Numbered from the stretch's first letter, positions 34,245 to 44,226 are shown. The stretch is 64,000 nt of DNA from Brevibacterium sp. S111 (GCF_004745075.1 NZ_RHFH01000002.1:186001-250000); one strand, 5' to 3'. Program-made: numbers and translations. Notes: generated by a model not told the origin, from the letters alone.

Positions 34245-35343
34245 CTATTTCGGCGTTTCAGCTATCGTCTCGATCAACCTCCACTGCACTTTCCGGTCGA
34301 CGAGCTCGGCTTTGTAGGCCGAGATCAGAGCTTCGGCCATAGCGTTATCGTACGAGTCCCCGCGCGACCCCACCGACGCGACGATCTCTGATTCCGCCAG
34401 GGTCTCTACGTAGCGAGTCGATCGGAATTGAATGCCACGATCGCGATGGTGGACTAGCCCGGACACAGCTTCGCCAGCCCGATACTTCGCCACTAGCGCC
34501 ATTGGCGGAGCGTCCCTGGCCAGCGACTCCCGCATATGGTTCGTCACCTGCCAACCGACGATCTCGCGATGGAAAACATCAAGGATGAACGTCGTGTGCA
34601 CTTACCCAGCCTGCGTTGGCACATACGTGATGTCAGCGACCCACAAGCAGTTCGGTGCCGGTGCCGCGAACTGATGTTCGACGCGATCATCCGGGCACTC
34701 CTCAGTCCTAGCTGAGACCGTCTTCGGACGCTCCCGCTGGAACCCGTCGATGCCCGACTGTCGCATCAACCGCTTCGCCGTGCAGCCAGCAACATGCCTG
34801 TACTGGTCAGCGTACTCCCGGTTGATCGCCTTCCATATCAACTGCTGCCCGTAGCCGTAGTAGGAATAGTTCGCCTCATAGGCATCCTCGATCATCACCA
34901 TCAGAGCCTGATCCCGTCGAGCTCTGGCTGCTGATTGATGCTCTTGAACGCATACACGAGCTCACAGCAATCCGTGCCACAGTCCCGGACAGGGCGCGCA
35001 CTATTGGTGTGATGCCGAACTCGTCGCGATTGTCGTCGCTGAAGCCGAGACTCCCTTCAGAATCTCGTTCGCTTTCTTTGCTTAGGTCAACTCAACCTGC
35101 AGCCGCCGGTTCTTCGCTTCCAGGTCGACCGACTCGGCCGGCGGGGGTGGCTTTACCGATGTCCCTGTGCTTGCGCACCCAGACTCGCAGAGTCTGTTTA
35201 CTCAGACCGAGCTGGTTCGCGACGCGGATGACCGCCCCGTTCGCCGTCTCGGGATCAGCTTGAGCGTAGATGACGAGATCGACGGCACGCGCCCCGAGGT
35301 CATCGGTGTATTTCACTGGCAAGAGAGTATCTCCATCTCCCAA
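34245..35343 (-). mobile_element. Degraded IS3-family element
   Basis: OrfA remnant at 35092-35343 (AVDLVIYAQADPETANGAVIRVANQLGLSKQTLRVWVRKH), then stop-ridden DNA, then OrfB pieces: 34602-34901 (MIEDAYEANYSYYGYGQ, CLWVADITYVPTQAG, TAA) and, in the same frame, 34245-34601 (FILDVFHREIVGWQVTNHMRESL, LVHHRDRGIQFRS, GDSYDNAMAEALISAYKAELV). The DDE residues are visible but several stops make it dead. The flank 33972-34244 has no gene I recognise. Confidence 0.85.
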
Positions 35344-35397
35344 TCACCCCGCCTCTATTATCCCCGGGGCGATTCGCGTCTAGTCGTCCAGGTCTAG

Positions 35398-36996
35398 TCA
35401 TCCAGACTTTATTGAGGCCATCAGCTTTGGTCCGGTGATGACCAGTCGTTCGACTGTCAGCGGCCCGGCTACTGCAATGCTGATCCCCCCTGTGGTGAGC
35501 CCAAAAATGAGGTGGAAAACCCAGAGGTCTCCAAGTTGCAAAACGGCCGCCAGTATTGCCGGAAGAAACGAAGCAAATAGCACGAGGGCGAACGACATCA
35601 TCTGTCCGCCCGCCGGGTTTCCAGCATTTTGTCCAGTCGATATTCGTTCACGGGCATCGCGGCCGACCGCTGGCATGAGTGCGCTTATCAGTGGTGCGCA
35701 GCCGCAGGCTACCCCGACCGCAGCGAGAGTGGCTCCCAACGCAACGTGTGCCAACGACGATTCAACAACAAGGCTGAGAGTTGTGCTGGCTACTAATATC
35801 GGAAGCCCGAACATCAGCATCCAGGCAAGTTGCCGCCCACGAACGTCAGCGCGGATCGCACCTGGGGTCGTCAGCAACTGCCAGAGTGCTGTGCCATCAA
35901 GTGCATAGGTGTTGATGGCCACCATTGCCGCGAAAACAGCGGCAGCAACACCAACAAACGGGACGCTCCAATACCACGCAGTCGGAATCACAAGCAGCAC
36001 CATGAGCAGTGGTGTCATCCAAGCGTGGCGCAGTTCAAGCGCCCTTTGCGGATCGCGTAACCAAGTTTTCAATTCACGCTTGGCAACAGCGGTCACCGGG
36101 TCTGTGCGCAGTGGGCTTGCATACCTCCGAGCTGATAGTGCCCGCCTAGTTCGCACCTTTAGCCGGCTGCTGGCCCGCGTTGGAGGCTGTCTCAGTGTCG
36201 CCGCAGTGAGCACCACCCACACCATCCAAAGCAATACCCCGAGCGACAGGAGACCGACTAATGGCAGCATCACCACGACTGGCGCAGCCGAAACCGAGGC
36301 GGCATTGATTGCTGCCATTCCCCAACCCGTCGGCGCAGCAAGAAGAACTTGTTCCAGTGGACCCGGCAGCTCGGTCCAGAATTCGCCAGTATAAGCGTCT
36401 GCGCGACCACTACCCAGGTCTGGCACGAGGAATGCGGCGACCGGAATCCACCCGGCAAAGGATATTGCCAGCAGTGCAGACATCTGGAACGCGGCAAACC
36501 ACCCACCAACACGAGACCGCAGCATGAATACGACCAGAGCGCCAACGCTACGGCCCAACCACACGAAGAAGAACAGTTGCGTCATGACTGCCACAAGCGC
36601 CGCAACGATAGTAATCCCGTCGTGGACCGACGCGAGTACGACGAATCCGCTCAAGGACGCGACGGTGATGACTGTACCCACACTCAACATCTCGCTGGGT
36701 GCCAGTGCCGCAGCGATCCGAAACGGTGGCTTCGGCAACGTCCGGAACCACTGCGGGTTGAGTACCGGGACTGCTCCAGGAAGCAGAATCGGCCCGAGAA
36801 ACCAAGCGACTCCAAGAATGCTTATAGCTGCGGTAAGCCAGCTGTCGTCGAGCGTGCCAGATCTGGTGAGAGCCGCTAGTGTCACAACGCCAGAAGCAAC
36901 AACCAAACCAGTGATGAGCCCGAAAACTCGATCGCCATGCGGGCCATGCCGAAGTATGCGGAGTTTAAGCGAAACAAACCCACGCCACATGCTCAT
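35398..36996 (-). CDS. ABC-2 type exporter permease
   Basis: 532 residues with about 12 hydrophobic segments in two blocks (about residues 25-260 and 325-525) separated by a charged stretch RASSRLKVRTRRALSARRY. No enzymatic motif. It overlaps the ATPase stop by 4 bases (ATGA), and together they form an ABC exporter. The substrate is unknown; no obvious peptide precursor or resistance gene lies beside it. Confidence 0.82.
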   Translation of the reverse strand: MSMWRGFVSLKLRILRHGPHGDRVFGLITGLVVASGVVTLAALTRSGTLDDSWLTAAISILGVAWFLGPILLPGAVPVLNPQWFRTLPKPPFRIAAALAPSEMLSVGTVITVASLSGFVVLASVHDGITIVAALVAVMTQLFFFVWLGRSVGALVVFMLRSRVGGWFAAFQMSALLAISFAGWIPVAAFLVPDLGSGRADAYTGEFWTELPGPLEQVLLAAPTGWGMAAINAASVSAAPVVVMLPLVGLLSLGVLLWMVWVVLTAATLRQPPTRASSRLKVRTRRALSARRYASPLRTDPVTAVAKRELKTWLRDPQRALELRHAWMTPLLMVLLVIPTAWYWSVPFVGVAAAVFAAMVAINTYALDGTALWQLLTTPGAIRADVRGRQLAWMLMFGLPILVASTTLSLVVESSLAHVALGATLAAVGVACGCAPLISALMPAVGRDARERISTGQNAGNPAGGQMMSFALVLFASFLPAILAAVLQLGDLWVFHLIFGLTTGGISIAVAGPLTVERLVITGPKLMASIKSG

Positions 36997-37748
36997 GACA
37001 ACCAGTCCAACTCGCGCTGAGGAGCCACACCAATGAATTCAACGAAAGCCGCGTTGAGCGTCCTTCCAGCTGCAACCTCAGCAATCGTGCCATCGGACAG
37101 AATTCGCCCGCGGCTCATGAGAGCGACGCGCGTGCATGTGCGCTCAATGACATCCATATTATGACTGGATAACAACACTGTGCCGCCCCCGGTGACGTAC
37201 TGCCGGAGGAGCGCTTCGATCGAATGTGCAGAAATCGGGTCTATCGCTTCGAACGGCTCATCGAGTACAAGTACCTTGGGTCGATGCAGAAGTGCGACTG
37301 CGAGACCGATCTTCTTCCGCATACCGGTGGAGTAGTCGACGATGAGCGTATTCGGTGCGCGGTCAAGTTCAAGAATAGTCAGCAGATCATCCGACCGTTC
37401 TTGCCAACGCGTATCCATGCCGCGCAACCCGGCCGTATACTCCAACAGTTCTGCGCCTGTCAGGCGCTCGGGCAGCGACAGCCCTTCCAACATGATGCCG
37501 AGGGTACCAAGAGCCTGCTCTCGCTCTCGGACGATGTCGAATCCAGCGAGGCTGACGGTACCTGCGGTTGGAGCCAACAAACCGGCGATCATCGACAGGG
37601 TAGTGGACTTCCCAGCCCCATTCGGCCCGACGATGCCATAGAAGCTTCCGGCCTCTACGCTCAGGTCAATGGCATCGACTGCTGTGAAATCTCCGAAATT
37701 TTTTGTGAGTTCTCGAAGTCGAACTGCGGATTCAGCAGATGTATTCAT
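36993..37748 (-). CDS. ABC exporter ATPase
   Basis: 251 residues. Walker A GPNGAGKST (about residue 42), Q-loop region GTLGIMLEG, an altered signature YSTGMRKK instead of LSGGQ (usual in ABC-2 exporters of the CcmA type), Walker B VLVLDEPFEAID, H-loop LLSSHNMD. ATG at 37748 is chosen because the homology MNTSAESAVRLRELTKNFGDF starts there. It is the first gene of the two-gene exporter operon. Confidence 0.92.
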   Translation of the reverse strand: MNTSAESAVRLRELTKNFGDFTAVDAIDLSVEAGSFYGIVGPNGAGKSTTLSMIAGLLAPTAGTVSLAGFDIVREREQALGTLGIMLEGLSLPERLTGAELLEYTAGLRGMDTRWQERSDDLLTILELDRAPNTLIVDYSTGMRKKIGLAVALLHRPKVLVLDEPFEAIDPISAHSIEALLRQYVTGGGTVLLSSHNMDVIERTCTRVALMSRGRILSDGTIAEVAAGRTLNAAFVEFIGVAPQRELDWLS

Positions 37749-38029
37749 GATTTCATCCTGAGGATTACAGTTGTATCGGTTCTGCACACAGCGTTGGCAG
37801 GGCATCTGATGGTCCCGGAACCAGGACGGTGGTGAGCGGTGCTGACCGTAAGCTCACCCGACCGATGGCCGCAGGCGAACACGGTCCCCCACCGGGGTTC
37901 AGCCCACATCGGCTCCTATCAACGGTGATCTCTCCGTGGCCTGGGAAGCCAACCTCGGCCCCGGCCTGCCGAGCACGGTGCAATTCTGCGACCGGTAGAT
38001 CCCTGGCTCGCGACAATCCCTTCTGCTTC

Positions 38030-38302
38030 TTAGCCTGAAAATGGCGGCGAGAGCTCCGAAAGTCTGCCCCGAGGCGGCTCGTCACCAGATTTTGACGCAA
38101 GGGGGTCCAGCCATGACGCTGCCCCGCGCAACTGGCTCACGAGAACCCGATGCTCCGCCGGTGGCGCCGAAGGAGCAATCCGAATGGACCCGAGTCTTTG
38201 AAGGCTGGTTCGTCGCACCCCAAGTTGAGATTCGAAAAGTGGAGGGTGGGCCGCACTCGCGCCCTTCACCATCAGAAAGAACATGGGATCTTGGACTGAC
38301 AT
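38030..38302 (-). CDS. Uncertain 90-residue ORF with a strong ribosome site
   Basis: ATG 38302 is preceded by GGAGGTGTCGGT, an ideal ribosome binding site. The start MSVQDPMFFLMVKGASAAHPPL faintly resembles YCII/DGPF-domain proteins (FLMVKA), but the rest does not. It may be a decayed gene keeping its start, or a real small protein. The remainder of 37749-38350 shows nothing else recognisable. Confidence 0.3.
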   Translation of the reverse strand: MSVQDPMFFLMVKGASAAHPPLFESQLGVRRTSLQRLGSIRIAPSAPPAEHRVLVSQLRGAASWLDPLASKSGDEPPRGRLSELSPPFSG

Positions 38303-38350
38303 ACCGACACCTCCTCACGGCTCAGTTCCGTGCACTGCCCGCAGGGATGC

Positions 38351-38956
38351 TCATACTGAAATAGAAACACGAACCGAGGCCATGGCTTCAGCCCACACAA
38401 CAACCGAATGCAGAGTTGCAGAGAGATCGTCCACATGCCGAGCTTCTGGGGCAAAGTCGCCCGCTGTTGCGGGATGAGCAAGGTCAGATTCTGTATAGTC
38501 GAAGTCGGTGAAAGTTGAAAGAACAACCTGCTCGCGAACATCTGCCAGTCCAAGTTCGGCCGAGATTGTACGCATCTGTTCGACCGCTCGAACTCCACCA
38601 TCTGCGCCGTAGCTGACAAACCCTGCGGATTTGTTCGTCCATTCGTCGTACAGGTAGTCGATCGCATTCTTCAGCGCACCAGGTACGCCGTGGTTGTATT
38701 CCGCGATGACGAAGACGTAACCGTCGTAAGCGGCGATCGACTCTGCCCATCTACGGGTGTGATCATTCTGGTAGATCCCCCACGCAGCTGGATAGGGCTC
38801 ATCGAGAACCGGAAGGGAATAATCTGCCAGGTCAATCAAATCGAAATCGACTTCGACCGGCGAGTGGGTGCGACCATACTCATAGACCCATTCAGCTACT
38901 TGACGTCCACGACGATGTTGACGGGTACTACCGACGATGACGGCAATCTTTGTCAT
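38351..38956 (-). CDS. NADPH-dependent FMN reductase-like flavoprotein, second copy
   Basis: 201 residues, closely related over its full length to the one at 25989: IAVIVGSTRQHRRG phosphate loop, VFVIAEYNHGVPGALKNAIDYLYDEW and GFVSYGADGGVRAVEQMR. ATG at 38956, 17 bases from the same palindrome that controls the first copy. It stands alone, without an MFS gene. Probably a duplicated detoxifying reductase in the same regulon. Confidence 0.9.
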   Translation of the reverse strand: MTKIAVIVGSTRQHRRGRQVAEWVYEYGRTHSPVEVDFDLIDLADYSLPVLDEPYPAAWGIYQNDHTRRWAESIAAYDGYVFVIAEYNHGVPGALKNAIDYLYDEWTNKSAGFVSYGADGGVRAVEQMRTISAELGLADVREQVVLSTFTDFDYTESDLAHPATAGDFAPEARHVDDLSATLHSVVVWAEAMASVRVSISV

Positions 38957-38973
38957 GCTAACCTCCATTGGTT

Positions 38974-38998
38974 TGTAAAGTACTTCTGGTACTTTACA
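38974..38998. promoter_or_regulatory. Operator palindrome, second copy
   Basis: TGTAAAGTAC (38974-38983), TTCTG, GTACTTTACA (38989-38998). Arms identical to those at 26616-26640, spacer differs by one base, same distance to the start. Confidence 0.8.
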
Positions 38999-39078
38999 GA
39001 ATATGCAATACCAGATCATCGCGCAAGAGCTCACCGGAACTCACGCACCGCACGGATCTTCTCCGCTTGAGACGCACA

Positions 39079-39114
39079 GCGACCTCAGCACCGCCCCGAG
39101 GTCGCCGTGCTGAG
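39079..39114. repeat. Two mutually exclusive short stems
   Basis: GCGACCTC (39079-39086) can pair with GAGGTCGC (39098-39105), and CTCAGCAC (39084-39091) with GTGCTGAG (39107-39114). The two stems overlap. No gene is seen in 38999-39548 otherwise; an isolated T-loop-like GTTCGAATCCTGC at 39225 is not part of a tRNA fold. Confidence 0.4.
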
Positions 39115-39548
39115 TGCACTCTGACGGCAAATGTGGTTGTAATCGGCATCAGAATTATGACAACCTAGTTGTTAGAGTACGTGTAAATCTTTGCAATAGC
39201 CACCCCGAAAACAGGACATTCAAAGTTCGAATCCTGCAAGAACGGTCCTCTCCGTAAAAACTGTCGACAACGCGCACAGTCTGACGTGGTGACTCCAAAT
39301 GGATAGCACCGACATGAACTGGACCAGTAGGCGCCCCAGTCCCCCCGACGCTCCTACCCTGGGTGCGGCTCCTGCTCGTCGGATTAGCCTCCGGCACTCT
39401 TGATCGAATCTTTGACGACATGAACGTTGGAACGACGTACGGCATCATGGATTCGCTCACCATCAGTGCACTCCGGATCTATATTCGGTCGTATGCCCGG
39501 GATAAATTCGCCGGGTCCCGAGATTGTCGCGGAAAGTAGCTCGACACT

Positions 39549-40010
39549 ATGAACATCCCATGTGATGGAGTGAACATTGCGCGTCTTGAGCCCCAAGAGG
39601 TCGTAAACGCATCCAGTCAGCTGATCGTTCTGCAACGGCAGGCTTACCTCATTGAAGCCGCGCTCATCGGCGACTACCGCATCCCCCAGCTCAGTGAGTC
39701 AGAAGCAAGGCTTGTAGCTGCTGGCCTTCAGTGGCACGTCGCGATCGCGAGTTCTGCAATCGTCGCGGCAATCGCCTATTCCAAACCTGCTCTCTCACTC
39801 GAAGTGGATCGTCTGTTTGTTGAACCGCGCTGGCATCGCTTGGGTTTGGCCCGCCAACTGATACTCTCTCTTGGCTCAGAGCCGATAGACGTCTCAACTG
39901 GCCGCGAAAACACTCCAGCGCGTCGGCTGTATGAAGCACTCGGCTTCTCGCATGTCGGCGACACGGAAGCACTACCTGGATTGTGGGTCAGTCGATACAA
40001 ACGAGCGTGA
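39549..40010 (+). CDS. GNAT-family N-acetyltransferase
   Basis: 153 residues. The acetyl-CoA site pattern is recognisable: LSLEVDRLFVEPRWHRLGLARQLI (motif A, with R-x-x-G-L-A instead of the usual Q/RxxGxG/A), followed by DVSTGRENTPARRLYEALGFSHVGD (motif B). Substrate unknown. Confidence 0.8.
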   Translation: MNIPCDGVNIARLEPQEVVNASSQLIVLQRQAYLIEAALIGDYRIPQLSESEARLVAAGLQWHVAIASSAIVAAIAYSKPALSLEVDRLFVEPRWHRLGLARQLILSLGSEPIDVSTGRENTPARRLYEALGFSHVGDTEALPGLWVSRYKRA

Positions 40011-40250
40011 TATGCACAGCGTATTTGGAATTGCCCGATGAGTTATGTCGGCGACAGGCCCGATCGGCACTTTGGCACTCGAGCGCCGGCCGAGTATCTC
40101 GTTGAACTGTAAATCCGTTCAGAATACGGTCGCACGGTTTAGGACACCGCACGGGGAAACTGCGAGGCAGCGGCGTCGTTCTTCTTGTAGTCCGAAGTCG
40201 GCTCCTGGTCGGCCCCGCAGCCGCATCCAGAACAAGGTTCTAGGTGATTC

Positions 40251-40466
40251 TTGCATGATGAATGGGGACTGCACACCACCGAGAGAAGAGCTCCGCCAGA
40301 CGTCGGACCAAAGAGATCTACAGTCGACGAACTACTGCTAATTCCCGTAGCCCTGCTGCAGGCTCTCGCTGACCCGACACGAGTCCAGCTCCAAGAGATC
40401 AACTCTGAAGCACGGCGTCTTGGGAACCACGCTTGGAAGCACATCGCGCCAATCGCCGTGGCCTGA
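40251..40466 (+). pseudogene. Possible ArsR-type remnant
   Basis: The stretch VDELLLIPVALLQALADPTRVQLQEI looks like the first helices of an ArsR/SmtB protein (LFKALADPTRVRLL), but the helix-turn-helix part is missing. The gap 40011-40653 contains nothing else I can name. Confidence 0.3.
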
Positions 40467-40687
40467 AGTTCTAGACAACTCGGCCGTCTCAAGACCGTCG
40501 TTCGGGAACTTACTCATCGCAGATCTGAAGAACACGTGCACGGCATCCTGTCAGCCGCCATCGACAACGGTCGCCGAGGCGACTCGTACCCCGTGCTTCA
40601 CCTTCGGCGGCACCCGCAACACTAGCCACTCGAACTCTTCCCGAACAGGCAAGGGGACTGATGCAAGGAGAGGTGACAATTCGGGTG

Positions 40688-41575
40688 TCACGCTGCGACT
40701 GCAGGTGACTCAATAATTGCCTCGTACTCAACCGGTGTCAAACGACCCAACCGGGCCTGCCGCCGACGCCGGTGATACGTCCGCTCAATCCACGTCACGA
40801 TCACGATTCTCAACTGCTCCCGGCTCGACCACCGGCGACGGTCGAGAACGTTCTTCTGCATCAGGGCGAAAAACGATTCCATGGCAGCATTGTCGCCGGC
40901 CGCGCCGACTCTGCCCATCGATCCGATCAGGCCGTGGCGGGCCAGAGCACGGGTGAATTTCTTCGACCGGAATTGGCTGCCGCGATCGCTATGGACCACG
41001 CATCCGGCCACGTCACCACCGCGACGGGCCACGGCCATCTCGAGGGCATCAACAGCTAACCGAGCCTTCATTCGGGCCCCGATGGAATAGCCGACGATCC
41101 GCGAGGAGTAGACGTCCTTGATCGCGCACATGTACAGCTTGCCCTCATCGGTGCGATGCTCCGTTATGTCGGTCAGCCAGAGCTGATTCGGTCCATCGGC
41201 TCGGAACTCGTGGCGGGTGCGCCCATCGGCGTCGGTGACGACGCACAGGTCGTCGTGGACGGCCGGGCCCGGCCGTTTGCCGTTCTTGGCTCGGGCCTTG
41301 CCGAAGACGGAGAACCACGAGTTGGCCGAGCACAGCCGCCACGCGGTGCGCACGGCCATCGGATACCCGGCGATTTCGGCCTCATCGGCCAGGTACCGGT
41401 ACCCGAATTCCGGGTCATCGGCATGGGCATCGAACAAGGCGTTGGCCCGATGCGCCTCATTCACCTCGGCTTCAGGGACAGGGGCGGCCAGCCATCTGTA
41501 GTAGGGCTGGCGGGAGAGCTTCAATACCCGACACGACACCGCAACGGGGATACCGTCGGCGGCGAGCTCTCTCAC
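40688..41575 (-). CDS. IS3-family transposase OrfB
   Basis: 295 residues. Helical start VSCRVLKLSRQPYYRWL, then the rve core: NQLWLTDITEHRTDEGKLYMC (first Asp), CVVHSDRGSQFRSKKF (second Asp), GDNAAMESFFALMQKNVLDRR (Glu). Its GTG overlaps the OrfA stop by 4 bases; in IS3 elements OrfAB is made by -1 frameshifting. Confidence 0.93.
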   Translation of the reverse strand: MRELAADGIPVAVSCRVLKLSRQPYYRWLAAPVPEAEVNEAHRANALFDAHADDPEFGYRYLADEAEIAGYPMAVRTAWRLCSANSWFSVFGKARAKNGKRPGPAVHDDLCVVTDADGRTRHEFRADGPNQLWLTDITEHRTDEGKLYMCAIKDVYSSRIVGYSIGARMKARLAVDALEMAVARRGGDVAGCVVHSDRGSQFRSKKFTRALARHGLIGSMGRVGAAGDNAAMESFFALMQKNVLDRRRWSSREQLRIVIVTWIERTYHRRRRQARLGRLTPVEYEAIIESPAVAA

Positions 41576-41913
41576 GAGCGGGTAGAGCCTTTTGACGGCA
41601 GATTCGCCTGCGACAAGTAGGCGGCTGCGCGGCGCAGGACCTCGTTCTCCTGTTCCAGCAGGCGAGTCCGACGTCTGAGTTCTCGGAGTTCGGCTGACTC
41701 ATCGGTGGTCTTGCCGGGCTTGTTGCCGGCATCGATGTCTGCTTGGCGGAGCCATTTCGCGATGGTGCCTTCGTGGACGCCGAAGTCCTTGGCGATCTGG
41801 GCGATCGTGGTCTTCTCGTCGCGGTTCAAGACGACGCGGATGACGTCATCGCGGAACTCTTTCGGGTAGGGCTGGGGCATGGTGTCTATCCTTCCAGGCT
41901 TGCCTGTGAACAA
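41572..41913 (-). CDS. IS3-family transposase OrfA
   Basis: 113 residues; homology starts at the internal MPQPYPKEFRDDVIRVVL (ATG near 41880). HTH IAQIAKDFGVHEGTIAKWLRQADID, followed by a coiled-coil leucine zipper ELRELRRRTRLLEQENEVLRRAAAYL. DNA-binding subunit of the transposase. Confidence 0.9.
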   Translation of the reverse strand: MFTGKPGRIDTMPQPYPKEFRDDVIRVVLNRDEKTTIAQIAKDFGVHEGTIAKWLRQADIDAGNKPGKTTDESAELRELRRRTRLLEQENEVLRRAAAYLSQANLPSKGSTRS

Positions 41914-41949
41914 GCCAGATCAGATGTCACCAAAACCTGCATCAGTCCC

Positions 41950-42801
41950 AGTGCATGTATGGACCAGTTCGATCTGCGAGTCAGACACAGGGCAGACGGG
42001 ACGGCTGCACATCCAAGCGCTAAGTCACCGCTGAGTTGTTCGCGTTAAGAAATACTGTCACGAGATTCCAGATCGAGGAGGCCTCGCTTTCAGTCGCAGT
42101 CCGCCTGGAATCTTCTCAGTGACGCGTGGGTCCCATCAGGTCTTTCGCCGCTCAGATCGACTGGATGCAACCGCATCTGCTGCAATTGAGTCGATAATAT
42201 TTGCTCCTGCGAGGGCTGCGTTGCATCGTCCAGCACGGGGGTGTTGTCCCCTTGGAAAAGTTTGAGTTAGACGCAAGCCGGGGACCGGTACTCTGCAAAT
42301 CTCTAAGGCTCACCCCGGCACAAGCAGTCTGCATGTAATCCTGCATTCGGCGGGCGCTGCGGTTGATGCCCGAGTCCATCACTTGAACTATCAACGGGTC
42401 GCTCAGACGCCGAGAAAGCCACAAACGCAACTGTCTACCTCGCACCTTCGAACCACCTAATCACTCAGCACTGAGTCAATGACTGTGCTGGCGACTTTGA
42501 ACTACCAGACGCTGACATTGCACGCCTTCATGGAGAACTCGGAGGTAGACAAAGCGATCGATTTTGCTGATCGCCTCTGACTAGGCTGTCTGGGGCACAT
42601 CAGGGGTGCCAAAGTGTGCCAGCACGTTGATCATTTGCTGAGGTGACGATTAGCTCCAAATTTCGGCCTCAAGAGTTTACGCCGCCTTGAAAGCTTCACG
42701 AAGCTGCTTACATTTCCCCGCCGACGGTCGTAGGAAATTACACAGCTTGTTCTGCCTGTTGGACGACCGACACCGTGTGTCCAAGCATTGCACGATCCAC
42801 C
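41950..42801. other. Gene-poor stretch of 850 bases
   Basis: No supported gene. A short open piece near 42480-42585 reads TVLATLNYQTLTLHAFMENSEVDKAIDFADRL and stops, an unassigned fragment. ACTCAG-CA-CTGAGT at 42463-42476 is a small palindrome. Confidence 0.35.
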
Positions 42802-43149
42802 TCAGCATGACTTTCTCATTCGTAGACCAGTTCGGTAAAGCTCGATCAGCAGCGGACGAATTTCCCATCCGGTCGCGGTCAATCGATAAAGAGTCCGGTT
42901 TGGAAATCCCCGGAACACCGTTCGGCTGACCACGCCACACTTGCGCAGATGTGTCAGAACATCAGTGAGGACTTTGTCGCTCAATTTTGGCAAGCTCTGC
43001 GATAGTGCCCCATACGACTTGTCTCCATGAATCAGTTCTCGCAGAACGAGGGTTGTCCATCGACCCTTGAGAGCTTCAAGTGCCACTTCGACCGAGCAGT
43101 CGTGATGAGGCTCAAGTGTGCGCCCATCCATCCCGGGAACGAGAGTCAT
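42802..43149 (-). CDS. HxlR-type regulator
   Basis: 115 residues: HHDCSVEVALEALKGRWTTLVLRELIHGDKSYGALSQSLPKLSDKVLTDVLTHLRKCGVVSRTVFRGFPNRTLYRLTATG is a complete HxlR winged-helix with the conserved Cys. ATG 43149 is preferred; an in-frame ATG further up would overlap the divergent gene. It diverges from a SnoaL-like gene (60-base gap) and probably controls it. Confidence 0.87.
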   Translation of the reverse strand: MTLVPGMDGRTLEPHHDCSVEVALEALKGRWTTLVLRELIHGDKSYGALSQSLPKLSDKVLTDVLTHLRKCGVVSRTVFRGFPNRTLYRLTATGWEIRPLLIELYRTGLRMRKSC

Positions 43150-43209
43150 GTCCCATCCGCTGTAACTCTCCGATTGGTTAGTCACATTGCGATCATCTTG
43201 ACTAGATTT

Positions 43210-43647
43210 ATGACTGAAAGCCATTTCACTGACACCTCCAACGTCTCTCTTACAACCACAGCAGCAGATCATCCCTCGGCATTCGCCCGCGCCTTCAATA
43301 GCGGTGACCCCCAGGCGGTTGAACTCCTGTACGAGGAATCCAGTACGTTCGTCTCTTCTCCTGGCACTCCACATTCTGGCCAGGACCGAATCGCGGCGAA
43401 CACATCATTTCAGGCGCTAGGATTGCCTCTTGCCGTACAGCTTCGCCATGTGTACGAAACGAACGATATAGCACTCCTCATTGTCGACTGGACAATCTCG
43501 GGGACCACGCCAGAAGGGGAGTTGATCAACATCCGCGGCACAGCAACCGACGTCGCTCGCCGCGGAGACGACGGATTTTGGCGGTACCTCATCGACAACC
43601 CTTTCGGTACGGCGCGAGCCCACGATACCCACCACAACCACGGCTAG
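43210..43647 (+). CDS. SnoaL-like NTF2-fold protein
   Basis: 145 residues. HPSAFARAFNSGDPQAVELLYEESSTFVSSPGTPHSGQDRIAANTSFQ, then VYETNDIALLIVDWTISGTTPEGELINIRGTATDVARRGDDGFWRYLIDNPFG, the standard SnoaL/DUF4440 layout. A possible small-molecule binding protein or isomerase. Divergent from HxlR. Confidence 0.83.
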   Translation: MTESHFTDTSNVSLTTTAADHPSAFARAFNSGDPQAVELLYEESSTFVSSPGTPHSGQDRIAANTSFQALGLPLAVQLRHVYETNDIALLIVDWTISGTTPEGELINIRGTATDVARRGDDGFWRYLIDNPFGTARAHDTHHNHG

Positions 43648-44226
43648 AACGTACGTGCAGGAATCTCTCCGATGTGATCTACAAATCTCATGCATCAGTC
43701 TGTAAGCATGTCCAGGCATGAGCCCAGATGTCGGAATCCTCAACCATCGCGACGAAGCGCAGATAGCTCTGCAGCACCTGCAATCACTTTCATCCCACCG
43801 GCAACACTGGCCGTGACCGGAACAAGACGGCACATTCGCCGATCATCCGCCACACATAGCAAAGGATGGTGCCACTTGAGCGTCTTACGGAAAGAACATC
43901 TTCAACCCATTCATTCACGAGCAAACTGATCGACAGGAGTCCGCTGGGTCACTTCACGAGGCAAGAGCAGCCATCCTCCACCACACACGTTGTGGTGGGT
44001 TATGTCCATAGGTAAAGCCAATTTCGCCATCGCACAACGGTTCCTGGCATCACCTGCGACCGTAGCCCAAGCCCAGTCCCCCTTCACTAGTCTGGTTTGA
44101 GTCCACTCGTAGTTCTAGCTTCGCCAGGAGGTCCTGGCGCCACGTCCGATCCCTCTCATCCGTGAATTCCGAACTCTTTTCTAGAATTCTACTGTGTTAA
44201 ACGTTTTTTCGTACTATCGTGAATGT
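43648..44226. other. Gap with hairpin and candidate operator
   Basis: CCACCACA (43978-43985)/TGTGGTGG (43991-43998) forms an 8-bp hairpin, terminator-like. TTTTCTAGAAT at 44177-44187 matches motifs around module B (49328, 49428) and lies 40 bases before the next gene. No coding gene is seen. Confidence 0.45.

Larger units (their letters stand above)
40654..41949 (-). mobile_element. Complete IS3-family insertion sequence
   Basis: Imperfect terminal inverted repeats: GGGACTGATGCAAGGAGAGG (from 40654, ending TGACA at 40678) and, complementary, 41925-41949, sharing GGGACTGATGCARG and GGTGACA. Both transposase frames are intact. No clear 3-base target duplication is visible. Confidence 0.85.

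Noticed and set aside
39225..39237. T-loop-like GTTCGAATCCTGC as a tRNA remnant or att site
   Set aside because: No matching acceptor, D or anticodon arms around it, and it is not at an island boundary.
42152..42445. Minus-strand ORF of 97 residues in the gene-poor stretch
   Set aside because: No domain and no ribosome site.
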